Assembly (NCBI GenBank): GCA_022448955.1
Contig: JAKVCU010000004.1
Location: forward strand, 1 to 64,000
Direction: 5' to 3'
Length of the DNA stretch: 64,000 bases
From: Saprospiraceae bacterium
GTDB lineage: Bacteria > Bacteroidota > Bacteroidia > Chitinophagales > Saprospiraceae
Under the pieces are notes generated by a model that ran no database searches, was not told the DNA's origin, and saw only the letters and a list, made by a program, of their open reading frames with translations. Positions 44,394 to 54,666 of the stretch are shown here, one piece after another; within the stretch, counting starts at the first letter, position 1; the number at the start of each line of letters is the position of its first letter. The position numbers and the translations under genes are program-made.

Positions 44394-44846
44394 CTATTCT
44401 TTTGGCAGTAGATGTTGATATATATGAAATAAAACTTTTTTACACACTTTAAGGTCATTTTCCGAAATGTCATTTGTTGCATGCGCAACGACTTCTTGAG
44501 CGCTTGGCCACACTTCTTGCTCCAATTGCTTACCCTTATGTGTTAGGTAAATTCTCTTGGTACGCTTATCTACTGCATCTGGCACCCTGACAACAATATT
44601 TTTCTCTTCTAATCGATCCAACATTCTAGTGATAGTCGCTTTATCCTTTATGATGGAAAAAGCTAGATCCTGTTGCTTCAATCCGTCTTCTGACCACAAA
44701 TCAACTAACAATCCAATATCTTGTGGCATTAAATCATATTGCTGAAGAACTTCTTTTTTGCGCATTTGTCCAGCTAACATCCGACCTACCCGATTGGTCA
44801 GAAAAATAAGCGACTCCTGATGGTTATATTTAATCTGATTAGACAC
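44394..44846 (-). CDS. MarR-family transcriptional regulator
   Basis: A 150-residue winged-helix dimer. The DNA-binding domain has QQYDLMPQDIGLLVDLWSEDGL (helices 2-3, about 34-55), recognition helix region DKATITRMLDRLEEKNIVVRV (KATITRMLDRLEEKN, about 67-81) and the wing with DKRTKRIYLTHKG (about 91-103, the conserved D-x-R). It is the first gene of the efflux cluster, 105 bp before the adaptor, so it is likely the local repressor that responds to pump substrates. Confidence 0.93.
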   Translation of the reverse strand: MSNQIKYNHQESLIFLTNRVGRMLAGQMRKKEVLQQYDLMPQDIGLLVDLWSEDGLKQQDLAFSIIKDKATITRMLDRLEEKNIVVRVPDAVDKRTKRIYLTHKGKQLEQEVWPSAQEVVAHATNDISENDLKVCKKVLFHIYQHLLPKE

Positions 44847-44889
44847 TAAAAGTAGTATTGTTAGAATTATAAAATTAGTTGATTATAAC

Positions 44890-44919
44890 AACAACCACTG
44901 AAGGTGATAAATGGTTGTT
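44890..44919. promoter_or_regulatory. Candidate MarR operator upstream of marR
   Basis: Perfect 8-bp arms AACAACCA (44890-44897) and TGGTTGTT (44912-44919), 14 bp apart, centred about 60 bp before the marR start. MarR proteins often bind such palindromes to autoregulate. No second copy was found in the marR-adaptor gap. Confidence 0.4.
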
Positions 44920-45344
44920 AATAGCGTATTATTTTTTTAAAATTATATGAAGTTTTTGCAAAAGGTCATATTTCAATAGCCATAAAAGAATCACCACTCT
45001 TTTAAAGTTCTATTGCTTTTGATTTGTCAGAGCTGTTTCATGAACTGCACACTCGTTTATCTTTTTTACATTCTTCAAAAGACGATTCCCTGATTATTTA
45101 CCTAGAAAATTTAGATCATCTTTGATAATATTATTACAAATGTTTGATGAATAGCGACAGGAGAAGTTGTGTTTCTATCACTACTTTTTGAAGTAAACCA
45201 TTAAAATATAGGCGTTTATAAAATCTTCTTAAAGAAAATAATAAGTGGGCGTAGAGCATGAAAATTCAAATCATATTTGTTTTCCACTTATGTCGGCCAT
45301 TTATAGTTAGTAGAAAAAGTCCTATTAGAATCCAATAAGTGGCT
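44920..45344. other. marR-subtilase divergent gap, otherwise empty
   Basis: AT-rich DNA with no ORF or strong hairpin noted. The -7-like element of the subtilase gene follows at 45345. Confidence 0.45.
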
Positions 45345-45352
45345 TAACTTTG
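45345..45352 (+). promoter_or_regulatory. Candidate -7 element of the subtilase gene
   Basis: TAACTTTG, 20 bp before the ATG at 45372; -33 TTG not clear. Confidence 0.4.
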
Positions 45353-45371
45353 AAAAAAGAATTCAGCGCCA

Positions 45372-47123
45372 ATGAAAAATTTCATTTTAATCATTCTATT
45401 TGCTTTTTCCAGCAATATATTTACGCTCAATGCTCAAATTCATCCCAAGATCGATGTACTGCTCTATGAAAGAGCTATGGAGCAAGACATTATCGAAGCG
45501 ATCATTATTTTTAAAGAGCAAGCAGATGTTTCTTTTGCTAGAAATATCAAACAGAAGGAGCAGAAAGGTCAGTATGTTTTTCAAACACTGCAACAAACAG
45601 CGCAACGCAGTCAAACAGCAGCTTTAGCAATTTTGAAAAATAATAATAATGCTCATCACATCTTTTTTATCGTTAATGCGATTTACGCGAAAGCGAGATT
45701 GGATGTACTAGAGGAAATTGCCCAGCTTCCAGAAGTCAGCCGAATTCAGATCGATCCTATTGGGGTAATTGATGAAGCGCGCACTAGTCGTGCAGCTCAA
45801 GGAAGAGATTTAATTGAATGGGGGATTGAAAAGATCGGTGCTGAGCAGGTATGGGCCATGGGAATTACTGGTGAAGGTGCTATTGTTGGTGGGCAAGATA
45901 CAGGTGTAGAATGGGATCATGATGCCATTAAAGACCAATATCGTGGTTGGGATGGTACAACAGCTGACCATAACTATAATTGGCACGATGCAATTACTGA
46001 AATTAGCCCCCTGCATGGGGATACAACAACGGATGAGAGCTTGAATCCATGTGGATTAGATATAAATATTCCTTGTGATGACCATAACCATGGTACACAT
46101 ACTGTCGGTACAATGGTAGGAGATGATGGTAACGGTAATCAAATTGGCGTTGCTCCTGCTGCAAAATGGATTGCTGCTCGTAATATGGAAAGAGGATGGG
46201 GTAAATTATCCACCTACACAGATTGTTTTGAGTGGTTTTTGGCACCAACAGATGTGAATAATGAAAATCCAGATCCATCAAAGGCACCACATGTTATTAA
46301 TAATTCGTGGGGTTGTCCACCAGTAGAAGGCTGTAATATTAGTAATTGGACCATTATGGAAACAGCGATCAATAACTTGCGTGCAGCTGGGATAGTTGTT
46401 GTAGTTTCTGCAGGTAATAACGGAGCAAGCTGTGGTAGGGTACAAAATCCTGCTGCTATTTTTGAGGGATCATTTAGTATTGGAGCAAGTAATGATGATG
46501 ATGAGCTTGGTGGATTTAGTAGCGCAGGCCCTGTAACCGTTGATGGCAGTAATAGGCTGAAGCCCAATGTAGTCGCACCAGGTGTACAGGTTCGTTCTTG
46601 TATTCGTAATGGAGAGTATGCCACTTGGAATGGTACAAGTATGGCTGGACCACATGTAGCAGGAGTCGTGGCGCTGATGATTTCCGCTAATCCTGAGTTA
46701 GCAGGACAAGTGGAGCTTATTGAAGATATACTGGAACAAACTGCAGTTCCTTTATTTGGGGAAGAAGACTGTGATGATTATTCAGGAAGTGCACTTCCTA
46801 ATACCTTCTATGGCTATGGCCGTGTAGATGCCTTGGCAGCGGTAATGGAAGCTATGATGACTACTTATACAGAAGAAGTGTTGAACGAGGCAATGATTGA
46901 TGTTTTTCCAAACCCTGTAGATGACTTGCTTAATGTCCGCATGAATCAATTTGGGGAAGCGCTTAACATACAAATTTTAGATGCATCAGGTCGTCTTGTT
47001 TTAGAAGAAAACTTTAAAGACGCTTTAAATACCATTGACCTAAGTAAACTTAGTGCAGGAGTATATTTTTACAACTTGAGGAATAATTTGACCAATATAT
47101 CTGGTAAAATTGTTAAAAAGTAG
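45372..47123 (+). CDS. T9SS-secreted S8 subtilisin-like protease
   Basis: A 583-residue extracellular serine protease. Signal peptide (about 1-21), an inhibitor-I9-like propeptide (about 25-130), then the subtilase domain with catalytic D176 (GGQDTGVEWD), H240 (HNHGTHTVG) and S423 (NGTSMAGPHVAG), oxyanion Asn in INNSWG. The C-terminal ~80 residues are a T9SS type A sorting domain: VFPNPVDDLLNVRM, ILDASGRLVLEENF, LSAGVYFYNLR and a basic end KIVKK. Secretion needs the PorSS machinery, not in this window. It has a strong terminator and own promoter-like site. Confidence 0.96.
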   Translation: MKNFILIILFAFSSNIFTLNAQIHPKIDVLLYERAMEQDIIEAIIIFKEQADVSFARNIKQKEQKGQYVFQTLQQTAQRSQTAALAILKNNNNAHHIFFIVNAIYAKARLDVLEEIAQLPEVSRIQIDPIGVIDEARTSRAAQGRDLIEWGIEKIGAEQVWAMGITGEGAIVGGQDTGVEWDHDAIKDQYRGWDGTTADHNYNWHDAITEISPLHGDTTTDESLNPCGLDINIPCDDHNHGTHTVGTMVGDDGNGNQIGVAPAAKWIAARNMERGWGKLSTYTDCFEWFLAPTDVNNENPDPSKAPHVINNSWGCPPVEGCNISNWTIMETAINNLRAAGIVVVVSAGNNGASCGRVQNPAAIFEGSFSIGASNDDDELGGFSSAGPVTVDGSNRLKPNVVAPGVQVRSCIRNGEYATWNGTSMAGPHVAGVVALMISANPELAGQVELIEDILEQTAVPLFGEEDCDDYSGSALPNTFYGYGRVDALAAVMEAMMTTYTEEVLNEAMIDVFPNPVDDLLNVRMNQFGEALNIQILDASGRLVLEENFKDALNTIDLSKLSAGVYFYNLRNNLTNISGKIVKK

Positions 47124-47180
47124 TACTATTGTCTCTGTAACAAATGACAAACGTTTGTTGTACTTCATTAGGTTGATTAG

Positions 47181-47219
47181 ACAAAGCTATTAGCACTACC
47201 ACTAATAGCTTTGTTTTTT
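47181..47219 (+). terminator. Terminator of the subtilase gene
   Basis: Perfect 13-bp stem ACAAAGCTATTAG/CTAATAGCTTTGT with an 8-nt loop and following TTTTT. Confidence 0.92.
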
Positions 47220-47657
47220 GGTCAATCTTGTTCCATCTCGCCTTTCTCTGGACTACCATTTTCTTAAAGTCTGATTTTGTCTTGGCATTACTTCTAGTAA
47301 GCTTAGGACGTCCTCAATAATTGCCTCCATAAGGAATTAGCAGATTTATACATGACTGTATTGAGCTCAATGATTAAACTGGGTGTGACTAGTACCAGGA
47401 GTTGTAGGAAAGTTCAGAACAAAAAAATGAGGGACGTGCTCTGGCAACATCCCCCTCCCAAATGGTTGTATAATTTTCTTTATTGTCCTAAGAGCCTAGA
47501 CAAAATTGCTTGTATAATAAAATTGTTCATTCGAAAATTATAAGTAACTGACGAGAGGAAAGTTACGCATGATCTTTGAGCGAACGTAAGCTCGTCAGCC
47601 TGTGGCTGACAGGTTCTAGACTAACTACTTTTATAGTGATCTAAGGTGATTTTTTAT
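47220..47657. other. Noncoding gap with repeat copy 5
   Basis: About 440 bp with no supported gene (a 63-codon frame at 47352-47543 runs into the repeat). It contains repeat copy 5. Confidence 0.55.
47489..47631 (+). repeat. Dispersed palindromic repeat, copy 5
   Basis: TAAGAGCCTAGACAAAATTGCTTG ... ACTAACTACTTTTA ends (shown in part). Left arm GTTCATTCGAAAATTAT faces right arm ATGATCTTTGAGCGAAC: compared with copy 3 the third pair changes from C-G to T-A on both sides. The nested hairpin is reduced to GTCAGCC-TGT-GGCTGAC. Confidence 0.8.
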
Positions 47658-47698
47658 TAGTGTAGGTGCTTTCTCTTAAAGAAAAATCCCCTACACTA
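47658..47698 (-). terminator. Terminator of the 1994-aa gene
   Basis: On the minus strand TAGTGTAGG pairs with CCTACACTA, with an inner TTTCT/AGAAA stem, followed by ATAAAAAA in that direction (T-poor), so termination may be imperfect; position 57 bp after the stop supports the role. Confidence 0.6.
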
Positions 47699-47754
47699 TT
47701 ATGACAATAAATTGATGGTAAAACCCTGACGCGATAGTCCATTTTTTTATTTTT

Positions 47755-50700
47755 TTATCGCATTAATACTACATCTCCCTTTTTTTCGACTTTCACCTCC
47801 TGCCCGCAGCTTAAAACAGTAGCTTCCAAATGCCAGATGAAAACACCTGTATTTAAAAGCTTTCCTTTAAATTTACCATCCCAAGCCTGAATTGGATCAT
47901 TACTTAAGAACACTTGATTACCCCAACGGTCGAAGATGTGCAACTTATAGTCTATTATACCAACAGTAGTTGGTATGAAACCATGGAATTCATCATTAAA
48001 TCCATCATTATTAGGTGAAAACACATTAGGTATATACATGTCGTCACTGTTCGGATTATCCTCCATTCTAGCCTGGACACTAGTTTCAATACTTTGACAT
48101 CCATCAGAAACCGTCACAAAATAAGTGCCGGCTTGACTTATCATTCTGTTCAAATCTGTACTTCCATTATCCCATAGAACACTTAGCGTATTGATATCTC
48201 CTGCAAACACTTGTACTTCAAGTTCTGCTTCCAGATCTTCACAGCTAATAACAACGTCTTCTACTACATACTGAAGATTTGGCAAGGATAATAACTGGAC
48301 AACTTCTTCTTCCAGACAGCCATTTGTATCTTGTATCTGTAAGGTATAGGTGCCAGCCTGTAAATTATTAAAACTTGGTTCATTCTGGAAATTCACGCCA
48401 TCTATACTGTATGTATAGTCTGTGCTCAATGGCTGAATACTGATATTACCACTAGCAATATCTGGACATGATTCTAAAACTGTGAAATCATATTCGATCA
48501 ATGGCATTGCATTTACACTTACACTAACAATAGAATCACAACCTGCTCCATTCGTATAGAAAAAGTCTATCTGATCACCTGCTTGAAGAGTATTACCATT
48601 GTAAGCTATTGTCTCACCATGACAAACATCTAATTCTACAAATATCTGATCGCTCATGACCTCATCAACTTGAACCCTTATCGTAGAATCACATCCAACT
48701 GCATTTACAAAAGTGAAATCCATTTGATCACCTGCAGCTAATGTCATGCCTGAATACTCAATGGTTTCTCCTGGGCAAACGCTTAAACTTAGATCAGAAC
48801 TGCTTGTCTCTAATTCAAATACAGTGACTATGATTGTAGAATCACAGCCATTAATATTCGTGTAGTCAAAAGTCATATCACTACCTGCTGATATGACTTG
48901 TCCGTCAAACTCAATAGAAGTGCCTGCACAAGCATTAAAACTTAAACTATCTATAGAAGAGGGACAGTATATCTGAATTAGCCAATTGATTATTTCTTCA
49001 TCATCACAGCCTTCGATCAATGCATCTACTGTTGGATTGATGGCTATTAAGTTATCTGGTAAACTCATTTCATCCACTTCTATTGTATAATTATCTGAAG
49101 GAATATTAGGAAAAGAATAAAAACCACTGTCATTAGAATTAGTGGAATTTAGTACGGCTGTTCCATTCACCAAATTGATTGGAATATTATTCATCAGAGT
49201 ATCTGGTCCATCGATAATACCATTTTCATTGACATCAAAATAAACTAACCCTTGGATAGTTCCAAAGCCAGGTAATAGATCTAATGATATTACATCAGAA
49301 GTTAATGTACAAGACTGCGAATTGGTCATTTCTACAGTATAATTGCCACTTTCTATTGCAATTAGATTTGGAACAGTACCCTCTGGCGCTGGTATAGCTA
49401 CGCCATCTAAGTACCACTGATAACTCACTACTCCAGGTATACTTGGTAAACAAAGGGTATCTGGTGAACAACGGGAATGACAACCAGATGGGATTTTACT
49501 GATGTCTGGACCTGCTGTAATTTCTAGTTCATTGCTTTCCATTTTACAACCAAATTCATTGACTGCAGTTACCCTATAAGTACCTGCTTCTGCAGTAGTC
49601 ATGCTTGTACCTGTTTCGCCATTACTCCAATTATAAGTAACTCCTGCTTGTGGACTGGCCACTGTAAATGTCGTTGCGGTGCTTTCGCAAATAATTCCCG
49701 TAACAGAAGTCTCAATTATTACTGGATCTGGTAAAGGATGAATAGTAATGTTAAATGGACCAACAGTATTAGAACAACCAGTTGTCTGGTCGTTAAGGTC
49801 TAAGAAAATAATATGATCCCCTGCATCCAAAAGATTAGCTCTAGCTTCTGAAAATGCTGTTGCAACACCCTCATCACCATTTGACCATTCATAAGTGTAA
49901 TTCGTATTTTCGCTTACGCTCAAAAATATATCTTCTCCGAAACAAGTTTCATAATTATCATAATAAAAGGCAGTTGGTAGATTATAATCATTAAATTCGA
50001 CGGCTCTTATAGCAGCATCTGGTACTGGAATTATATCTAACAGTGCTCCTGAAGGAGTATAATTACATCCCTCCGCATCTGTGATAGTTACTTCATAAAT
50101 ACCTGCAGTATCTATAACAATACTATTTGTTGTTTCTCCTGTAGACCATGTCCAGCTGACACCTCCCGTTGGAGCTATCAGCGTTGTATAGTCTCCTTCA
50201 CATATTGGAGAGGGTTGAGAGAAAGTAATATTTCCATTTAAAGAATTGGGCTCTACGGTGATGACTCTACTATAGCTATTGGTACACCCATAAATATTTT
50301 GTGCCCTAAGCGTAACATTGTAATTACCCGTTGCATTAAATACATGATAAGTATCAAATAATGTTGAATGATTTGCATCTCCACTACTTGGATCGCCAAA
50401 ATCCCATTCCAGATTAGTTATAGATGTAGGTACATTTGCAATGAAGTTAAGTGCAGTAACTTCACAAAGAACAATTGGCTCTTCAAAAGAAACTACTGGA
50501 GGAGAGTAAACCTCTACTGTTTTTGCAATGGAAGAAGTACATCCACTTTGGTCAGTTACTGTTAATGCAACAACATAAGTACCATCGGTGTCAAATGTGT
50601 GAGTAGGATTGATGTCTGTCGATGTATTTGCTCCACCACTAGCTGGATCACCAAAGCTCCATGACCAAGAAACAATACTAGTATTGGGGAGGAAAGTGGA

Positions 50701-53700
50701 AAGATCTAAGAAACTAACTGGCGATCCTGCACAAGCTTTATCAAAATCAAAAGAAGCTGCTAATGGGACAGCTACAACCTGTGCATCATAGCAAATGAAA
50801 TAAGTTCCTAGGCTATCCGGGTTTTCAACATCTGCCGTAAGCACTACCTTGTAAAAACCGGCTTTAGAAAATTTATGACTAGTGTTAGTTGTACCACTGC
50901 TGGTATTGTCATTACTATTAGGATCATCAAAAGTCCACTCCAAAGAATTGATATCTGTATTACCACTAAGCAAAGCATTAAAGTTTACATAGTTGCAAAT
51001 ACCATTATCTGCAAATGTAAATTGTACAAGCGTACTGGGTTCACAGTCTGATACAATACTGCAAGTTTGACCATTACAAACACCTCCACTTCCTTCACAA
51101 TATTCAAAGAGTGTTAAGCTATTTGACTGAAATATACAGCCATTCGAATCGGTCATCTCTACCCAATAAATACCAAAGTCGATAGTGGTAAAGTTAGGAC
51201 TATTCGTACCCACCTGTATACCATTATGATACCATTGATAAGAATATCCAGCTTGCGTATTAACGGCATATAAAGTTCTTGGACCATCGCCGTCGTCAGG
51301 GCAAAATCCCTCATTATCAGGTGTAGAAATGGAAATTTCTGATATAGGATGATCATTGATGTAAAAAGTAGTATCATTCAAACAGCCAAATTCATTTTCT
51401 ACTAGCAATTGGTAATAACCAGATCCTAGATTAGGAGCAGCAACATTAGAAATGACTACTCCATACTCATCTTTCCAAGTATAATTTATAAATGGTATGC
51501 TAGTGCTTACCGCAGCTGTTTCATTTGGGCATAAACTAGTAGGGTGATTTACGACCACTTGTGGTCTTGGATATATTGTAATAGGATAGTTTATACTTTC
51601 TCCGCAAACATTAAGGTTTAAGTTTGCAGGGCCTTCCGAATGCCAGAGTACTTCAATAGTGCTACTCTTTGGATCAGAAGTAATCGTTCCAATACTATTT
51701 GGTATAATCGTCCAATTATATTCCACCCCCTCATAGTAAGATGCACTATAAGAACTAGTCTGCTCTTGACAAACTTCTTGATCACCAATAATAGTAGAAC
51801 CAACGATTTGATTTATGGAAATAGCTAGTGGTGCCGACTCACATGCAAGCCCATTGGTGCTGATTTGGCTAACCGCTAAATCATATGGACCAGCTGCTCC
51901 CCAAGTAACATTAATTGGATTACCCAATACTTCGGATACCATTCCTCCATTATTGATGTGCCATTTAAAGTTATTTTGAGGTGCTGTAGATATTGCTTCA
52001 TAGGTGTAAGAAGTATTTGGACAGATATTTGTTTCGCCAGTAATGGCAGTAGCTGGATCTGGGGCTGCTATTATGGCAATAGTTAGTTCGTAATGGTCAA
52101 CGCAAATCGTAGTCGCATTGCTAGGTGTCGCGATTAAGGTGTATACCCCTGGTCCGAAAGTCCAGTCAATAACAGCCGAACTGGAACTACTTCCAGAAAC
52201 CCATACACTACTGCCATCTGCGGCTAGTACTTCCCAATTAGAATTAACGCCTATATTGAAAAAGTCATTAATGGTATTAAATGTTTCTGTTGCGTTTTCA
52301 CAAACTTCAATAGGGCCTTCCACAAAAAAACCTGCTTGAACTTCTACATCCAACTGGGCGTTTCCACTACATGATAAGTAGCAATTTTCATAAGCTACAC
52401 TTACAGATTGAATTGTGCTAGGAATAAAACCACCAAACCATTGAACTGTAATTTCATTCGAACCTTGACCAGATATAATAGTACCATAAGTGGAAACCGC
52501 CCATGTGAATGAAGTCCCTTCATAAGGTGGAATAGAGTAGTTCGCTACTGAAGCTCGACAGACTTGTGCGGGCCCCTCAATAACTGCGTTATCAGAGAGA
52601 ATTGGAATTTGTATAATATTTGGCTCTAAGCAAATATTGGGATCGCCACAGTCATCTACAGTCAACTCAATAAATCCTTCTGGCCCGCCAGTCCATTCGA
52701 TAGTTATAAAATTATCATTGTTATTACCTCCATCAATGATAGTGCCGCTTCCATTTACGATCCAGTTAAAGGTTCCGCAAGATGCATCCGAGGTGTAGGT
52801 GACGATTTCTCCTTCACATATTGTACCTACACAATCCACAATTGGACTAACTGCATCTTGAACTTCAATGATTACAATGCTTGTATCCGTACAAAGGCAT
52901 TCATTATAAGCAATCAATGATACTTCATATGTTCCAGGAGATGCATAGGTGAATGCTACATTGGTCTCCTCCGCATTAGATCCGTCGCCTGATTTCCAAA
53001 GATAAGTAGAAGCTCCATCTGAAGTATTGCTAAAGAAGACGGTTTGTCCTTTACAAACGCGGATAATACCATTTTCTTCTTCTGGTATAGAAGTAAAGCT
53101 CGATGATGGATTCTCTAATATTTCCACACAGATAGATTCGAAGCTTTCGCAAAATCCATCATAAACGGATACATATACTTGTCCTTGGCCTGATGCACCC
53201 CAAGTGACGGTAATACTTTCATAGTTGTTTTCCCAACTTTCAGCCCCTATCACATCCCAAATGATTTGCCCATTGGGCAAATTCTCAGTCGTATAGGTTA
53301 TGGTGCTTCCAGTACAGACTTTTTCACAGCTACTAGAGCTATTATTCCCATCGGGACAGACCTCTTCAATGGTGGACTCTAAGGAAACCAAATTGCCGCC
53401 AAAAATAATTATATGAAATTCGATAAAGTAAATCTGGCCTGCAAAGCCAGTGCATAAAACCTCAAAGTTGTAAGTGCCTGGAGTAGAAATACCATATTGG
53501 TCCCAGCAGATATCTACAGGTATATTGGGTTCCAATGGAATAACTTGGCCGTTTGGCATATAAATTTCACAAAAAGCAGCAAGAGAATCGATCAACGTAT
53601 AGGTGCCACAATCGTAAGCGCACAGTTCTGATGGGCCTTCTATCTGCCAGTTATCTTGGGCAGACACAGAAAAGCTAAATAGTATTCCAAAAATAAGTGA

Positions 53701-53739
53701 GAGGATGAAATGTCTTTGGGTTTTCGTTCGCATGATCAT
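47755..53739 (-). CDS. Giant secreted PKD-repeat protein with gliding-associated CHU_C domain
   Basis: A 1994-residue cell-surface protein. Signal peptide to about residue 28 (FSVSAQ). Many Ig/PKD-like domains; clear PKDs centre near residues 246, 933, 1026 and 1113 (WTFDDPNS, WSFGDPASGG, WDFGDPSSGD). Then an SdrD/SpaA-like B domain (about 1493-1576; GLVYFDVNENGIIDGPD), three tandem ~52-residue repeats ending GCDSTI/GCDSIV (about 1580-1735), a SprB-like repeat (about 1753-1816), and the C-terminal CHU_C/T9SS type B domain (about 1903-1994; YIPNVFSPNNDGFNDEFHG in part, IFDRWGNQVF, GVFIWHLEA). Likely a surface adhesin exported by T9SS; partner unknown. Confidence 0.95.
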   Translation of the reverse strand: MIMRTKTQRHFILSLIFGILFSFSVSAQDNWQIEGPSELCAYDCGTYTLIDSLAAFCEIYMPNGQVIPLEPNIPVDICWDQYGISTPGTYNFEVLCTGFAGQIYFIEFHIIIFGGNLVSLESTIEEVCPDGNNSSSSCEKVCTGSTITYTTENLPNGQIIWDVIGAESWENNYESITVTWGASGQGQVYVSVYDGFCESFESICVEILENPSSSFTSIPEEENGIIRVCKGQTVFFSNTSDGASTYLWKSGDGSNAEETNVAFTYASPGTYEVSLIAYNECLCTDTSIVIIEVQDAVSPIVDCVGTICEGEIVTYTSDASCGTFNWIVNGSGTIIDGGNNNDNFITIEWTGGPEGFIELTVDDCGDPNICLEPNIIQIPILSDNAVIEGPAQVCRASVANYSIPPYEGTSFTWAVSTYGTIISGQGSNEITVQWFGGFIPSTIQSVSVAYENCYLSCSGNAQLDVEVQAGFFVEGPIEVCENATETFNTINDFFNIGVNSNWEVLAADGSSVWVSGSSSSSAVIDWTFGPGVYTLIATPSNATTICVDHYELTIAIIAAPDPATAITGETNICPNTSYTYEAISTAPQNNFKWHINNGGMVSEVLGNPINVTWGAAGPYDLAVSQISTNGLACESAPLAISINQIVGSTIIGDQEVCQEQTSSYSASYYEGVEYNWTIIPNSIGTITSDPKSSTIEVLWHSEGPANLNLNVCGESINYPITIYPRPQVVVNHPTSLCPNETAAVSTSIPFINYTWKDEYGVVISNVAAPNLGSGYYQLLVENEFGCLNDTTFYINDHPISEISISTPDNEGFCPDDGDGPRTLYAVNTQAGYSYQWYHNGIQVGTNSPNFTTIDFGIYWVEMTDSNGCIFQSNSLTLFEYCEGSGGVCNGQTCSIVSDCEPSTLVQFTFADNGICNYVNFNALLSGNTDINSLEWTFDDPNSNDNTSSGTTNTSHKFSKAGFYKVVLTADVENPDSLGTYFICYDAQVVAVPLAASFDFDKACAGSPVSFLDLSTFLPNTSIVSWSWSFGDPASGGANTSTDINPTHTFDTDGTYVVALTVTDQSGCTSSIAKTVEVYSPPVVSFEEPIVLCEVTALNFIANVPTSITNLEWDFGDPSSGDANHSTLFDTYHVFNATGNYNVTLRAQNIYGCTNSYSRVITVEPNSLNGNITFSQPSPICEGDYTTLIAPTGGVSWTWSTGETTNSIVIDTAGIYEVTITDAEGCNYTPSGALLDIIPVPDAAIRAVEFNDYNLPTAFYYDNYETCFGEDIFLSVSENTNYTYEWSNGDEGVATAFSEARANLLDAGDHIIFLDLNDQTTGCSNTVGPFNITIHPLPDPVIIETSVTGIICESTATTFTVASPQAGVTYNWSNGETGTSMTTAEAGTYRVTAVNEFGCKMESNELEITAGPDISKIPSGCHSRCSPDTLCLPSIPGVVSYQWYLDGVAIPAPEGTVPNLIAIESGNYTVEMTNSQSCTLTSDVISLDLLPGFGTIQGLVYFDVNENGIIDGPDTLMNNIPINLVNGTAVLNSTNSNDSGFYSFPNIPSDNYTIEVDEMSLPDNLIAINPTVDALIEGCDDEEIINWLIQIYCPSSIDSLSFNACAGTSIEFDGQVISAGSDMTFDYTNINGCDSTIIVTVFELETSSSDLSLSVCPGETIEYSGMTLAAGDQMDFTFVNAVGCDSTIRVQVDEVMSDQIFVELDVCHGETIAYNGNTLQAGDQIDFFYTNGAGCDSIVSVSVNAMPLIEYDFTVLESCPDIASGNISIQPLSTDYTYSIDGVNFQNEPSFNNLQAGTYTLQIQDTNGCLEEEVVQLLSLPNLQYVVEDVVISCEDLEAELEVQVFAGDINTLSVLWDNGSTDLNRMISQAGTYFVTVSDGCQSIETSVQARMEDNPNSDDMYIPNVFSPNNDGFNDEFHGFIPTTVGIIDYKLHIFDRWGNQVFLSNDPIQAWDGKFKGKLLNTGVFIWHLEATVLSCGQEVKVEKKGDVVLMR

Positions 53740-54159
53740 CTTTTAGTGGTTAATGAATCTATTACCCATATGGTAATAGCTTTTGAGCCCTTAATTATTA
53801 TTTTGATAATTAAGGGGATAAAGTTTCCTTCTTATTGTGTAATTAGTTAGATAGAATAAGCGAATTTGTGAATTTTGACTTATTTTATATGTAGTAAAAA
53901 ACCACTTCTGACTTTGTACTTCACTCCATTTATTGGTAGGCTTTGATTGTAAAATACCATGGAAAAATGGAAAGCTTGTACTTGTCTTTGCATGATAGAC
54001 TCAACAAAACTTACTTGTGCTGCTTACAGACTTAAGTTTTTATTACAGTAGTTAATCAAGCTATATATTTTATGGAGTTCTGGCGATTTGTAAGCTAGTT
54101 TAATCGATCAAAGTAGCCTTCCTAAAAATTCTTAAATAATTTTACAAAAAGAAAATAAG
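53740..54159. other. Divergent intergenic region, nothing recognised
   Basis: 420 bp of AT-rich DNA between the giant gene (minus) and the 132-aa gene (plus). No strong promoter match or repeat was picked out. Confidence 0.45.
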
Positions 54160-54558
54160 ATGATTAAGCGAGATATTATTTTGCGTTGGACGCAAGAGTT
54201 GGCAAAAGTGACTTCCAAATTATTGGGAAAAGAAACCGAAGAGGCACTCGATATTATTGACGACACCCTACTGATTCAATTAGAACTAGATCCTAGCCAG
54301 CTAGCTCGGCTGACCCAAGAGGAGCTGCTTCATATGTTAGCTCATGAACAGCAACTAAGCTTGCCGCAGATAGAATTTGTGGGCAGCTTATTCTATGAGC
54401 GTGCAATTTTGATGCAAGCAATAAAAGAAAGGTCGGAGTGGAACCCCTATTTTGCAAAAGCATATATCCTATTAAATTACGTTCAAAATAATGCAGATAT
54501 CTATTCACTAGATCGTCAACAAAAGCTAAAGAGAATCCAAACATTCCTTCAATCGTGA
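54160..54558 (+). CDS. Hypothetical helical protein upstream of clpB
   Basis: A 132-residue, probably cytosolic, all-helical protein starting MIKRDIILRWTQELAKVTSK; no signal peptide or metal motif. The N-terminus faintly resembles the D-Y-I-M-R-x-I-x-x-L pattern of small DUF6483-type proteins, but this is not a firm match. It is 108 bp upstream of clpB on the same strand; a tie to proteostasis is possible but unsupported. Codon use looks like its neighbours. Confidence 0.6.
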   Translation: MIKRDIILRWTQELAKVTSKLLGKETEEALDIIDDTLLIQLELDPSQLARLTQEELLHMLAHEQQLSLPQIEFVGSLFYERAILMQAIKERSEWNPYFAKAYILLNYVQNNADIYSLDRQQKLKRIQTFLQS

Positions 54559-54666
54559 GTATGCTCTAAGAGTTTATACAGCAAAATCAACGATTAGTCG
54601 ATAAGAGTTTTCCCTTTTATAATAGATTGTGTTATTATAGTATGAGAAAAGAAAGAAATATAATTT

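Noticed and set aside
46214-46624. 136-codon minus-strand frame within the subtilase gene
   Set aside because: Overlaps the catalytic domain of a confirmed S8 protease; Ser/Pro/Leu-rich shadow frame.
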